A stretch of 5,765 nt of DNA, taken from assembly GCA_023133185.1 (NCBI GenBank), contig JAGLWX010000024.1:1-5765 (forward strand), read 5' to 3'. Within the stretch, counting starts at the first letter, position 1; each line of letters starts with the position of its first letter. Under the pieces are notes generated by a model, which did no database searches, was not told the DNA's origin, and saw only the letters and a list, made by a program, of their open reading frames with translations. The stretch is from Fidelibacterota bacterium (GTDB lineage: Bacteria > Fidelibacterota > UBA2242). A program made the translations under genes and the position numbers. Below are positions 1 to 5,414 of the stretch, piece by piece.

Positions 1-1521
1 TGGTATATTGATGTCGATCTATCAGATACCAATATTGTAATCAAACCGGTTATGCATGAAGGAAACTATTGTGAAACTGTTTCTTCGATGGTGTCACGGA
101 ATAATGGATATGCAGGAATAAACGGAGGCTTTTTTTATTCAGGAATTGCCTTAGGCTTAGTGCAAGCTGATGGAATCATCTTTTGCGCTCCTCTCGCTAC
201 TATCGTAAGATCGGGGGTAACATATTATCCAACCCGAGGCGCCTTTGGTATTAAACCGGATGGCACCCCGGATGTAACATGGGCATATATGTGGCAAAAC
301 ACTATATATAGCTATCCCGAACCAAATCCTAATTATCAGGGAAATCCGGCTCCTCCTCCGGACCCTGCGCTTTTTACTCCAAATGCCAAACCGTGGAATA
401 CCTGTCAGAGTATAGGAGGTGGACCTAATCTTGTTAGCAGCGGCGTAGTAAATGTGACTTATGATGAGGAGATATTTTGGGGTAGTGGCATAGGATTATT
501 AGATGATATCGATCCCAGAACAGCTATCGGTTATACATCTGACAATCATGTTATAATGTTTGCGGTTGATGGTCGTCAGAGTAATTGGAGTCTTGGACTA
601 AGTATTCCGGAAGTTGCAGAGACAATGATCAGTCTTGGCTGTGTAGAGGCTATGGGATTGGATGGCGGAGGATCTACAACGATTATAGCAGCTGACTCTC
701 CATTAAATAAACCCTCCGATGGTAGTCAGCGTCAGGTCGCCAATGCCCTGGTTGTTATGCTAAAACCTGAACCACCACCCCCAAGTTTGATCTTTGATAC
801 GGATGATTCCGTTTACAATGAATTCGGAACAGGTTGGTTCGAAAGTTCAAATACAGGATACTGGGGAAATACGAAAGCCCGGTTGAATGCTGTCGGCAGT
901 GGTTCTGACTACGCCGTGTGGCAAGCAGTTGTGCCAAATTCCGGGCTCTGGAAAGTTGATGCATGGTGGGTTCCGGCGTATAACAGGGCGATAGATACGC
1001 CATTCATAGTTTCATCCGGATTTGTCAGAGATACACTTTTTGTTAATCAGAGGTTTGGGGCTAATCAATGGAATGAATTAGGAAAATGGAATTTTGAAGG
1101 TGGCGATTCTGTTGAGGTGATCGTTACTGATAAAGCCAGTGGCAATGCTTCAATTTACGTCTGTACAGATGCAATTCAATTGACTTTGATTGATTCTGTA
1201 CCTACCAGTGTTGCTGAAATTACTAATGCTCCTGAATTCTCAGACATTATTATTGGCTATCCCAATCCTTTTAACCCAACAACGACATTCAAATATGAAC
1301 TGCCCAAAGAATCCAAAGTAGTGTTGTCGATTTTTGACATGAATGGTCGCTTGGTGGAAACATTGGTCAACGAGACTCAACAACCAGGATGCTACTTGGT
1401 TCATTGGAATGCATCACAATACAGTTCCGGCGTCTATATATATCGGATTCAGGTTAGCGATCCCGCCAACGGCGGGGCAGACGGGTTTTCAGCGGTGAGG
1501 AAGTGTATTCTGATAAAGTAA
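1..1521 (+). CDS. Secreted phosphodiester glycosidase (NAGPA domain) with golvesin-type CBM and T9SS sorting tail; 5' partial
   Basis: The reading frame is open from base 1, so the methionine at base 52 is internal; 506 residues are visible and the N-terminus, including any signal peptide, is missing. Residues about 1-255 match the phosphodiester glycosidase family (relatives of the mammalian uncovering enzyme, which removes GlcNAc from phosphodiesters): INGGFF at 39-44, DGRQ at 190-193 and DGGGSTT at 221-227 are its conserved blocks. A PEPPPP linker at about 256-261 leads to a domain at about 263-400 (FDTDD, GYWG, YAVWQ, W-x-W near NRA, NQWNELG, ADAIQLT-like ending) typical of golvesin/xanthan-lyase carbohydrate-binding modules. 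Residues 420-506 begin YPNPFNPTT and end YRIQVS...RKCILIK, a type IX secretion C-terminal sorting domain. It is inferred to be exported and to act on a glycan or glycosyl phosphodiester outside the cell; the substrate is unknown. The sorting tail carries an unusual insert (bases 1461-1490). Confidence 0.88.
   Translation, partial: WYIDVDLSDTNIVIKPVMHEGNYCETVSSMVSRNNGYAGINGGFFYSGIALGLVQADGIIFCAPLATIVRSGVTYYPTRGAFGIKPDGTPDVTWAYMWQNTIYSYPEPNPNYQGNPAPPPDPALFTPNAKPWNTCQSIGGGPNLVSSGVVNVTYDEEIFWGSGIGLLDDIDPRTAIGYTSDNHVIMFAVDGRQSNWSLGLSIPEVAETMISLGCVEAMGLDGGGSTTIIAADSPLNKPSDGSQRQVANALVVMLKPEPPPPSLIFDTDDSVYNEFGTGWFESSNTGYWGNTKARLNAVGSGSDYAVWQAVVPNSGLWKVDAWWVPAYNRAIDTPFIVSSGFVRDTLFVNQRFGANQWNELGKWNFEGGDSVEVIVTDKASGNASIYVCTDAIQLTLIDSVPTSVAEITNAPEFSDIIIGYPNPFNPTTTFKYELPKESKVVLSIFDMNGRLVETLVNETQQPGCYLVHWNASQYSSGVYIYRIQVSDPANGGADGFSAVRKCILIK
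1462..1476. repeat. Perfect GC-rich palindrome inside the sorting-domain coding region
   Basis: CCCGCC and GGCGGG form a perfect 6-bp stem around a 3-base AAC loop, followed by a further G. It is read through in frame as the residues DPANGG, followed by ADGF, just before the last beta-strand of the tail. The surrounding gene is much less GC-rich. In typical sorting domains the last two strands are joined by a short turn, so these residues look like an insert. It may be a small palindromic repeat that entered the gene in frame, or simply a chance hairpin. Confidence 0.5.
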
Positions 1522-1548
1522 TTTGGACTCATAAGTGTACAAGCATTA

Positions 1549-1577
1549 AAGCCCGACCTTAAAAATCGGGCTTATTC
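1549..1577 (+). terminator. Intrinsic terminator after the glycosidase gene
   Basis: AAGCCCGA (1549-1556) pairs perfectly with TCGGGCTT (1566-1573) over a 9-base A-rich loop, starting 28 bases after the stop codon. The tail is only moderately T-rich (ATTC), so it may be leaky. Its stem is identical to that of the terminator after brnA. Confidence 0.7.
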
Positions 1578-1603
1578 TTAATTATAAAAAATACTTGATT
1601 ATG

Positions 1604-1630
1604 GTATAATTACTATACTACATTTATACT
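1604..1630 (+). promoter_or_regulatory. Candidate brnTA promoter and operator
   Basis: A perfect TATAAT box lies at 1605-1610, but no convincing -35 hexamer sits at the right distance (a TTGATT at 1595-1600 is too close for it). The box overlaps an inverted repeat, GTATA (1604-1608) and TATAC (1614-1618), with a 5-base spacer. TATACT occurs at 1614-1619 and again at 1625-1630, eleven bases apart, which is one helical turn. BrnA-type ribbon-helix-helix antitoxins are known to repress their own promoter by binding short repeated half-sites, so this cluster is a reasonable operator. The exact start site is not resolved, and there is no clear Shine-Dalgarno before the brnT ATG. Confidence 0.4.
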
Positions 1631-1633
1631 GTT

Positions 1634-1894
1634 ATGGAATTTGAGTTTGATAGAAACAAGAGTAAACGGAACAAAGAAAAACATGGCATTGATTTCATTG
1701 AAGCGCAGAAACTATGGGACGATCCGGTGCGGCTGGAAATCCCGGCAAAAACCATTGATGAAAAAAGATTCCTTCTTATTGGAGCGATTGATGATATTTG
1801 CTGGTCGGTGATTATTACATATCGAGGTCAAACAATAAGAATAATATCAGCAAGGCGGTCAAGAAAAAATGAAGAAAAACTATATAAAAGCTGA
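1634..1894 (+). CDS. brnT: BrnT family type II toxin (ribonuclease)
   Basis: This 86-residue protein has the size and blocks of BrnT: an N-terminal FEFDRNKSKRNKEKHGIDF (residues 3-21) containing the conserved K-H-G, then LWDDP (27-31), RFLLIG (45-50), a central W-S-V beta-strand, and the terminal IRIISARR (68-75) before a basic helix ending LYKS. BrnT proteins adopt a RelE-like fold and cleave RNA, stopping growth when not held by BrnA. The ATG at 1634 is chosen because the family begins right at this motif; no strong ribosome binding site is visible. The gene overlaps brnA by 26 bases, in the usual toxin-first order of this family. All recognisable family blocks are present, so the toxin is likely intact. 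Confidence 0.9.
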   Translation: MEFEFDRNKSKRNKEKHGIDFIEAQKLWDDPVRLEIPAKTIDEKRFLLIGAIDDICWSVIITYRGQTIRIISARRSRKNEEKLYKS

Positions 1895-2111
1895 AGTATT
1901 GGATCAAAAGTTTGATAACGGAAAAGATATTATCGGACATCTTGATCTGAAGAATGCTAAAAGACCTGGTCTGGATCAGAAACGAGTCAATGTTGATTTT
2001 CCATCCTGGATGGTTAAGTCTCTGGATAATGAAGCCCGGCGTTTAGGTGTTACCCGGCAATCTGTTATCAAAGTGTGGATTGCTGAGCGATTAGAACATT
2101 CTGTAGTATAG
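1869..2111 (+). CDS. brnA: BrnA family ribbon-helix-helix antitoxin
   Basis: This 80-residue protein starts inside the end of brnT and is read in another frame. Its C-terminal half is a CopG-like ribbon-helix-helix: strand KRVNVDF (38-44), the P-S-W turn, a first helix to about residue 59 (SLDNEARRLG), then VTRQSVIKVWIAERLE (61-76). The VNVDxPxWxV and RQSxIKxWxAERL blocks are hallmarks of BrnA. The first 35 residues are variable and acidic/basic mixed, and in the family this region wraps around BrnT to neutralise it. BrnA is expected to dimerise, bind the operator upstream of brnT and repress the operon. Translation is probably coupled to brnT, since only a weak purine stretch (AAGGCGG, 1852-1858) precedes the start. 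Confidence 0.88.
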   Translation: MKKNYIKAEVLDQKFDNGKDIIGHLDLKNAKRPGLDQKRVNVDFPSWMVKSLDNEARRLGVTRQSVIKVWIAERLEHSVV

Positions 2112-2136
2112 TCTGACATAACGTTTCAATTTCACT

Positions 2137-2166
2137 AAGCCCGACCTAATAAATCGGGCTTTTTCG
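2137..2166 (+). terminator. Intrinsic terminator after brnTA
   Basis: AAGCCCGA (2137-2144) pairs with TCGGGCTT (2154-2161) over a 9-base loop, and a run of five T ends the structure. It lies 26 bases after the brnA stop. Read on the minus strand it has no T-run, so it would serve the converging glycosyltransferase operon poorly. Stem and loop length are the same as in the hairpin at 1549-1573. Confidence 0.85.
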
Positions 2167-2199
2167 TTTACTGTTTCAATATTCATTTTTCGGTATTTG

Positions 2200-2220
2200 A
2201 TAGGACAGGAATAGACAGGA
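2200..2220. repeat. Short imperfect tandem repeat
   Basis: ATAGGACAGGA (2200-2210) is followed immediately by ATAGACAGGA (2211-2220), the same unit with one G missing. It lies in the short gap between the converging brnTA and glycosyltransferase transcripts. No function is apparent; it may be replication slippage. Confidence 0.5.
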
Positions 2221-2259
2221 GTAAACAATAGATAATCGGTCTAAATTCTCTTATAGTTC

Positions 2260-3612
2260 TTAAACATAAGTTGTTAAAAATTCTCTTAACACGTGATAAT
2301 CGTGATATCTTGCGCCAATTTCAAAATTTCTATCTAACAGTATATTTGTTTCCTTGGATGTTAGCGCTTTGATTGACTCAATAGTGGCTTTATTCACTTG
2401 AGAAACATCAATTTCCAATAGATTATTTACACCATTGCTGCGAATTTTATTGCCGAGGGAAATTAAAAAATAGCCCTCTTTTTTGATATCTGATATAAAT
2501 ACCGGATATTCAAATAATACAATTGGTTTTTTGGCAAAAACCGCCTCAATAAATTGGTTGCCCCAGCCTTCTAATATACTCGGATAAGTAATGAGGTCGG
2601 AAAAAACATATACATCCCACAATGAGTAAATCTTTTTGTCTCCATAGCTTCGTTCAGCGCCAACAAGCGGATTGATAAACCTGGCTTTAATTTTTGCCGT
2701 AGTTATTTCATCCTCGAGATTCTTAAGATACTGTTTGTCAAATTCTTCAGCATATCCAGCCAGTATTAATACTACATTACTATCCCTGGTGATCTTTTTA
2801 CCATTGTATAATGTTTTTCCGATCAGTTTATCTTTATGTTTTTCTAATTCCCGGACAAATTGAATCGTTAATTCTATCCCTTTGCGCTTCACAATTCTAG
2901 TTGCCTGTAGAACTACAAGATCATTTGGTTTTACGCCAATAGTTTGAAGAAGATCGGAATTATATTCATCCGGAGTCCATGATTTTTGTTTAAAATCAAA
3001 GACATCCGGCATTACAACCGCGCTTATACCTTTTCTCCGCTTTAATTCAGCCTGTGCCAGTGAATTAATGCACACATGTATGATATTATCTATTTGGAGC
3101 GGAGGAACATAAGTTTCCAGATACCCGGCAACCTCCTCATTTACAGGCTCCAAAAAATCTTTTCTTTCCCAGTAAAAATCATGATGCGTGGCAATAACCG
3201 GAATATTGAGTTTCTGAGATATTCTTGCAAATGCAGATGCGGCGCTAATATGTAGCCCCAGTGAAAACATGTTATGTAAAAATATTACATCAAATTTTTC
3301 CTTATGATGATAAGCTAAAAATGCCTCTTCAATGCGCTTTGAGACTTCATCAACCATAGCCATCAAATTCCCGGAATCAAGAGTTGCCTTATTGAAATAT
3401 TTAAAACAATTTTCTTTGATATCACGAATAACCGGAGTGTCAAACTCCAATTCGTCAATGATAAAATCAGCTCCACTTTGCCTTGGACCAGATACAAGTT
3501 TTACCTCATATCCCATTTCCTTAAGAATGTGACGTCGTTTTTCAATTTCTAACGAAACACCATCAGTCAAGCCAACTCTATAATGAACAAAAACTGCTTT
3601 TTTTCTTTTCAT
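2260..3612 (-). CDS. GT4 family glycosyltransferase, mannosylglucosylglycerate synthase-like (MggS)
   Basis: A 450-residue GT-B fold glycosyltransferase, counted from the ATG at 3612. The N-terminus has HYRVGLTDGVSLE (10-22), then HNMFS (113-117) and ATHHDFYWER (141-150). The donor-binding half has TRIVKRKG with the R-x4-K phosphate-binding pair (R239, K244) and the EX7E motif in YPSILEGWGNQFIEA (E348, E356). These combined motifs resemble mannosylglucosylglycerate synthase, which transfers mannose from GDP-mannose to glucosylglycerate; this assignment is from memory of the family and is moderately secure, while GT4 membership is firm. An in-frame TTG at 3633 would add seven residues; the ATG is preferred because the family starts just before the HYRVG block and neither start has a good ribosome binding site. 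It is the second gene after the glucosylglycerate synthase-like enzyme, which would supply its acceptor. Confidence 0.82.
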   Translation of the reverse strand: MKRKKAVFVHYRVGLTDGVSLEIEKRRHILKEMGYEVKLVSGPRQSGADFIIDELEFDTPVIRDIKENCFKYFNKATLDSGNLMAMVDEVSKRIEEAFLAYHHKEKFDVIFLHNMFSLGLHISAASAFARISQKLNIPVIATHHDFYWERKDFLEPVNEEVAGYLETYVPPLQIDNIIHVCINSLAQAELKRRKGISAVVMPDVFDFKQKSWTPDEYNSDLLQTIGVKPNDLVVLQATRIVKRKGIELTIQFVRELEKHKDKLIGKTLYNGKKITRDSNVVLILAGYAEEFDKQYLKNLEDEITTAKIKARFINPLVGAERSYGDKKIYSLWDVYVFSDLITYPSILEGWGNQFIEAVFAKKPIVLFEYPVFISDIKKEGYFLISLGNKIRSNGVNNLLEIDVSQVNKATIESIKALTSKETNILLDRNFEIGARYHDYHVLREFLTTYV

Positions 3613-3636
3613 ATCCACATTCTCATATTCCAAATC

Positions 3637-3753
3637 TTAGTCTTCAAAATACAGCCAATAAATTACTACTATTTCACTTTTATTAGTAGAAATATCCAAT
3701 ATCAAAATCATCTTTTCTTTTGATACTTCAATTATTTTTTTGAAGATATCCAT
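3637..3753 (-). CDS. Possible 38-residue small ORF between the two glycosyltransferases
   Basis: An ATG at 3753 opens a 38-codon frame ending in TAA at 3639-3637, three bases before the alternative TTG start of the GT4 gene and in the same frame. The peptide begins MDIFKKIIEVSKEKM and continues with a hydrophobic stretch ending YWLYFED. The frame is open upstream as far as a TAG nine codons before the ATG. No Shine-Dalgarno is visible and I recognise no family. It could be a coupled leader peptide, a relic, or an open stretch arising by chance in AT-rich DNA. A hairpin lies within its first codons. Confidence 0.2.
   Translation of the reverse strand: MDIFKKIIEVSKEKMILILDISTNKSEIVVIYWLYFED
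3722..3750. repeat. Inverted repeat in the inter-glycosyltransferase gap
   Basis: CTTCAA (3726-3731) pairs with TTGAAG (3740-3745), and the stem extends through GATA (3722-3725) against TATC (3747-3750) with one bulged A. The loop is 8 bases. On the transcribed minus strand there is no T-run after it, so it is not a standard terminator; it could stabilise mRNA or tune expression of the second gene. Confidence 0.35.
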
Positions 3754-3800
3754 AGCATAAAATAATAGTGTTGTACGGCGCTATGAAGTTTGCCATTTAA

Positions 3801-4991
3801 TTACTCCTCAAGTTTAGATATTAGATAATCACGCTTATCATGGAAAACCTTAGCCTGTGCGAGTATTTCAAGCTCCGTTTGCTCACTACTCCAGTCCCAC
3901 GTTTTGTTCATAAAAGTCAGAGTTCTTCCGAAATAAAGTCCCTTTAATGACTCTACAATTTCGTTGTTGCGGTCACCGGCTGACTTGAAGGCAGCGATCA
4001 TATCGTAAATGATTGTCACCCACTGGTCAGTATTGATGTCAATTCCCTTACTGGAGAACATGTGACTTAGATCAGCATATATGCCTGGTGAAAGCACTCT
4101 CTCCAGGATTTCTTTGTACTGGTTAAAATTGTCTCTCGCCTGTTTTTCTATTGCGCTTCTATCAATTGTTAGCTCTTGCGGTAGTTCCATGTGTCTGAGT
4201 CCAAATAGTGCCGGTTGTTCAATGACTGTCGCCTCCTTCCATGTTTCGTAGTTACTAATTATGGTCAGAAACATTGTACTAACAACCTGTATGAACATAG
4301 CCCCGAGCTTTGGTGCACTCGGTTTGTGACGCTTTGCACCGAGCCCTGTCTCACACGTCTTGAATCCCCCGAGAATTGCATTCATAGTCATGAATATATC
4401 TATTCCATATTCTTCGGTGGTTCTGTGCCACGGCTTGCAAACAAGATGATTCACGAATCTTTTAGACATTGAAAAATCGCCACCTATCGGCTGACGGATA
4501 TTGTGACAGAAAAGGCCGTAAATCAATGGATAACAGATATTGTTTGTAATAGTTCCATCGTACTTGTGTCTTGAGTATAAAGGGTTAACAAAGTCATAAT
4601 CATTAAGGATCGGATCAATGAAATATTTGACCCATTCCGGGGTAATACTCAATAGGTCGGCATCTACACAGACCAACACTTTTGCGTCGAGTTCAAGCAT
4701 TTTCCGGAATATATTCTCAAAGTTGTAGCCCTTCCCTAAGATACCGGGTGGAGTCGTAATATAAATCTTGGGAACCTCTGTCACAGTACCCAGAAAAACC
4801 TCCTCTGTCCCATCCGGTGAATTGTTATCACAGTTGATAATTACTGAAGTTTTGTCTCCGTAGTGCTTCTTCAGTCCCCCGCTTAACTGTTGTGTAGGAT
4901 AATCAATACTGTCTGCTTCCTGGTATGAGGCTAATCCAGCTACAATTTCTGCGCTTCTTACGTTGCGGGGGTTGTTTTCTCTTTCAAACAT
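3801..4991 (-). CDS. GT-A glycosyltransferase, glucosylglycerate synthase-like
   Basis: A 396-residue GT-A enzyme. The N-terminal nucleotide-binding half shows IVAGLASYQEADSI (16-29) and INCDNNSPDGT (52-62), then a K-G-Y site (87-89) and the metal-binding DxD as VDAD (D110, D112) followed by LLSITPEW. The acceptor side has QPIGGDFS (167-174), YGID (195-198) and AKRHK with H222 as a likely metal ligand. These blocks and the length (about 400 residues) match the group holding glucosylglycerate synthase and the related mannosylglycerate synthase, which join a sugar nucleotide directly to glycerate. Glucosyl-3-phosphoglycerate synthase is a more distant possibility. The start at 4991 is supported by AGGAG seven bases upstream (5003-4999). 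It is first in a likely two-gene operon with the GT4 gene, 167-188 bases apart. Role inferred: the first step of compatible-solute synthesis in the cytoplasm. Confidence 0.8.
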   Translation of the reverse strand: MFERENNPRNVRSAEIVAGLASYQEADSIDYPTQQLSGGLKKHYGDKTSVIINCDNNSPDGTEEVFLGTVTEVPKIYITTPPGILGKGYNFENIFRKMLELDAKVLVCVDADLLSITPEWVKYFIDPILNDYDFVNPLYSRHKYDGTITNNICYPLIYGLFCHNIRQPIGGDFSMSKRFVNHLVCKPWHRTTEEYGIDIFMTMNAILGGFKTCETGLGAKRHKPSAPKLGAMFIQVVSTMFLTIISNYETWKEATVIEQPALFGLRHMELPQELTIDRSAIEKQARDNFNQYKEILERVLSPGIYADLSHMFSSKGIDINTDQWVTIIYDMIAAFKSAGDRNNEIVESLKGLYFGRTLTFMNKTWDWSSEQTELEILAQAKVFHDKRDYLISKLEE

Positions 4992-5080
4992 TCCTTTTCT
5001 CCTATCTTTTTAATACTTGTTGCCTGCCCGTGCGTTGAGCTTTATGTCTAACTTTCTGGTTGCTATAACGCTTACAATTT

Positions 5081-5108
5081 ATTATTAACATTATATTGGT
5101 TTTGTTAA
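5081..5108 (-). promoter_or_regulatory. Candidate promoter of the glycosyltransferase operon
   Basis: On the minus strand TTAACA (5108-5103) and AATAAT (5086-5081) are each one base from the sigma-70 consensus, with a 16-base spacer. Transcription would start near 5074 and leave a leader of about 80 bases before the ATG at 4991. A perfect TATAAT at 5095-5090 is an alternative -10 but lacks a good -35. The region is so AT-rich that such matches are cheap, and FCB bacteria often use a different promoter consensus. Confidence 0.25.
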
Positions 5109-5115
5109 AAATTTC

Positions 5116-5156
5116 GTTTTAAACTTTAAAATTTAAAACAACCTGTTTAAAACTTT
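5116..5156. repeat. AT-rich direct and inverted repeats upstream of the glycosyltransferase operon
   Basis: GTTTTAAA (5116-5123) and TTTAAAAC (5132-5139) form an 8-bp inverted repeat around an 8-base spacer. A further GTTTAAAAC follows at 5145-5153, so that TTTTAAACTTT and TTTAAAACTTT also read as direct repeats 29 bases apart. Being pure A/T apart from the ends, this could be an operator or UP-element-like tract, or just low-complexity sequence. Confidence 0.35.
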
Positions 5157-5201
5157 GAGCACATAATTCATTAAGAATTTATTTGGAAATTTTAAATCCA
5201 T
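5133..5201 (-). CDS. Possible 22-residue leader peptide with consensus ribosome binding site
   Basis: On the minus strand AAAGGAGG (5212-5205) precedes an ATG at 5201 by three bases, opening a 22-codon frame that ends with TAA at 5135-5133, inside the AT-rich repeats. The peptide is basic and hydrophobic (it starts MDLKFPNKF and ends VLKVLNRLF) and could form an amphipathic helix. The full Shine-Dalgarno match is the best in the window, although its spacing is tight. It sits upstream of, and in the same direction as, the glycosyltransferase operon. It could be a regulatory leader, a free small peptide, or a false ORF. No family is recognised. Confidence 0.25.
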   Translation of the reverse strand: MDLKFPNKFLMNYVLKVLNRLF

Positions 5202-5291
5202 ATCCCTCCTTTGTGTCTTTCTTCAAGCTTTTGGATTATTTGCTGAATGATTACGGAGTCCACTTAAAAAAGGTCGTAAAAGCAATTAATT

Positions 5292-5326
5292 GGATGTCAC
5301 CCTGAATTCATCGAAGGGAGACATCC
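5292..5326. repeat. Hairpin inside the MITE-like element
   Basis: GGATGTC (5292-5298) pairs with GACATCC (5320-5326), and after one A-A mismatch CCCT (5300-5303) pairs with AGGG (5315-5318). The loop contains GAATTC. The unit beginning TGTCACCCTGAA resembles dispersed palindromic repeats that I recall from FCB-type genomes. Confidence 0.6.
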
Positions 5327-5349
5327 TCTAAGCATACTTCGATAACATC

Positions 5350-5361
5350 CCGATAAATCGG
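5350..5361. repeat. Second small hairpin inside the MITE-like element
   Basis: CCGAT (5350-5354) and ATCGG (5357-5361) form a 5-bp perfect stem with a 2-base loop. It is followed by ACTCAGTATGACA (5366-5378), whose TGACA mirrors TGTCA at 5295-5299. These suggest a second, inner inverted structure nested within the terminal repeats. Confidence 0.45.
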
Positions 5362-5414
5362 AATTACTCAGTATGACAAGAATAAATGATAGTTTTTTAA
5401 GTGGACTCATTACT

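Larger units (their letters stand above)
5256..5408. mobile_element. MITE-like element with perfect 16-bp terminal inverted repeats
   Basis: GAGTCCACTTAAAAAA at 5256-5271 is the exact reverse complement of 5393-5408, bounding 153 bp with no coding capacity. ATTAC occurs just outside each end (5250-5254 and 5409-5413), with one extra G (5255) on the left, consistent with a 5-bp target-site duplication. The interior holds two further hairpins. The right end stops immediately downstream of the symporter stop codon, so insertion spared the gene and the element now forms its 3' untranslated region. It was presumably mobilised in trans by a transposase recognising these ends; no transposase is in the window. 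Together with the AT-rich leader this fills the 423-base gap between genes. Confidence 0.72.

Noticed and set aside
755..1003. Minus-strand ORF of 82 codons opposite the carbohydrate-binding domain
   Set aside because: It lies wholly within a gene with clear domains on the other strand and shows no family motif or ribosome binding site.
2137..2161. Hairpin as a bidirectional terminator for the converging glycosyltransferase operon
   Set aside because: On the minus strand the stem is followed by AGTGAAAT with no T-run, so terminator activity in that direction is not supported.
2123..2180. GTTTCAAT twice (2123-2130, 2173-2180), suggestive of CRISPR repeat ends
   Set aside because: Only 8 bases match, there are two copies, one copy precedes and one follows a terminator, and no longer repeat or further unit exists.
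2672..2863. Plus-strand 63-codon ORF inside the GT4 gene
   Set aside because: Shadow frame of a well-supported gene; low-complexity Ser/Leu composition.
3332..3532. Plus-strand 66-codon ORF inside the GT4 gene
   Set aside because: Antisense to the conserved N-terminal half of the glycosyltransferase, with no recognisable features.
3666..3689. CTACTA/TAGTAG inverted repeat between the glycosyltransferases
   Set aside because: A 6-bp AT-rich stem with a 12-base loop is expected by chance in such sequence.
3751..3785. CATAGC/GCTATG inverted repeat considered as a recombination (attC-like) site
   Set aside because: The arms are 6 bp with a 23-base spacer, and the core bases GTTRRRY of an attC site are absent.
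4215..4472. Plus-strand 85-codon ORF inside the GT-A gene
   Set aside because: Antisense to the acceptor-binding region (AKRHK, YGID), and its His/Cys-rich look is explained by the opposite codons.
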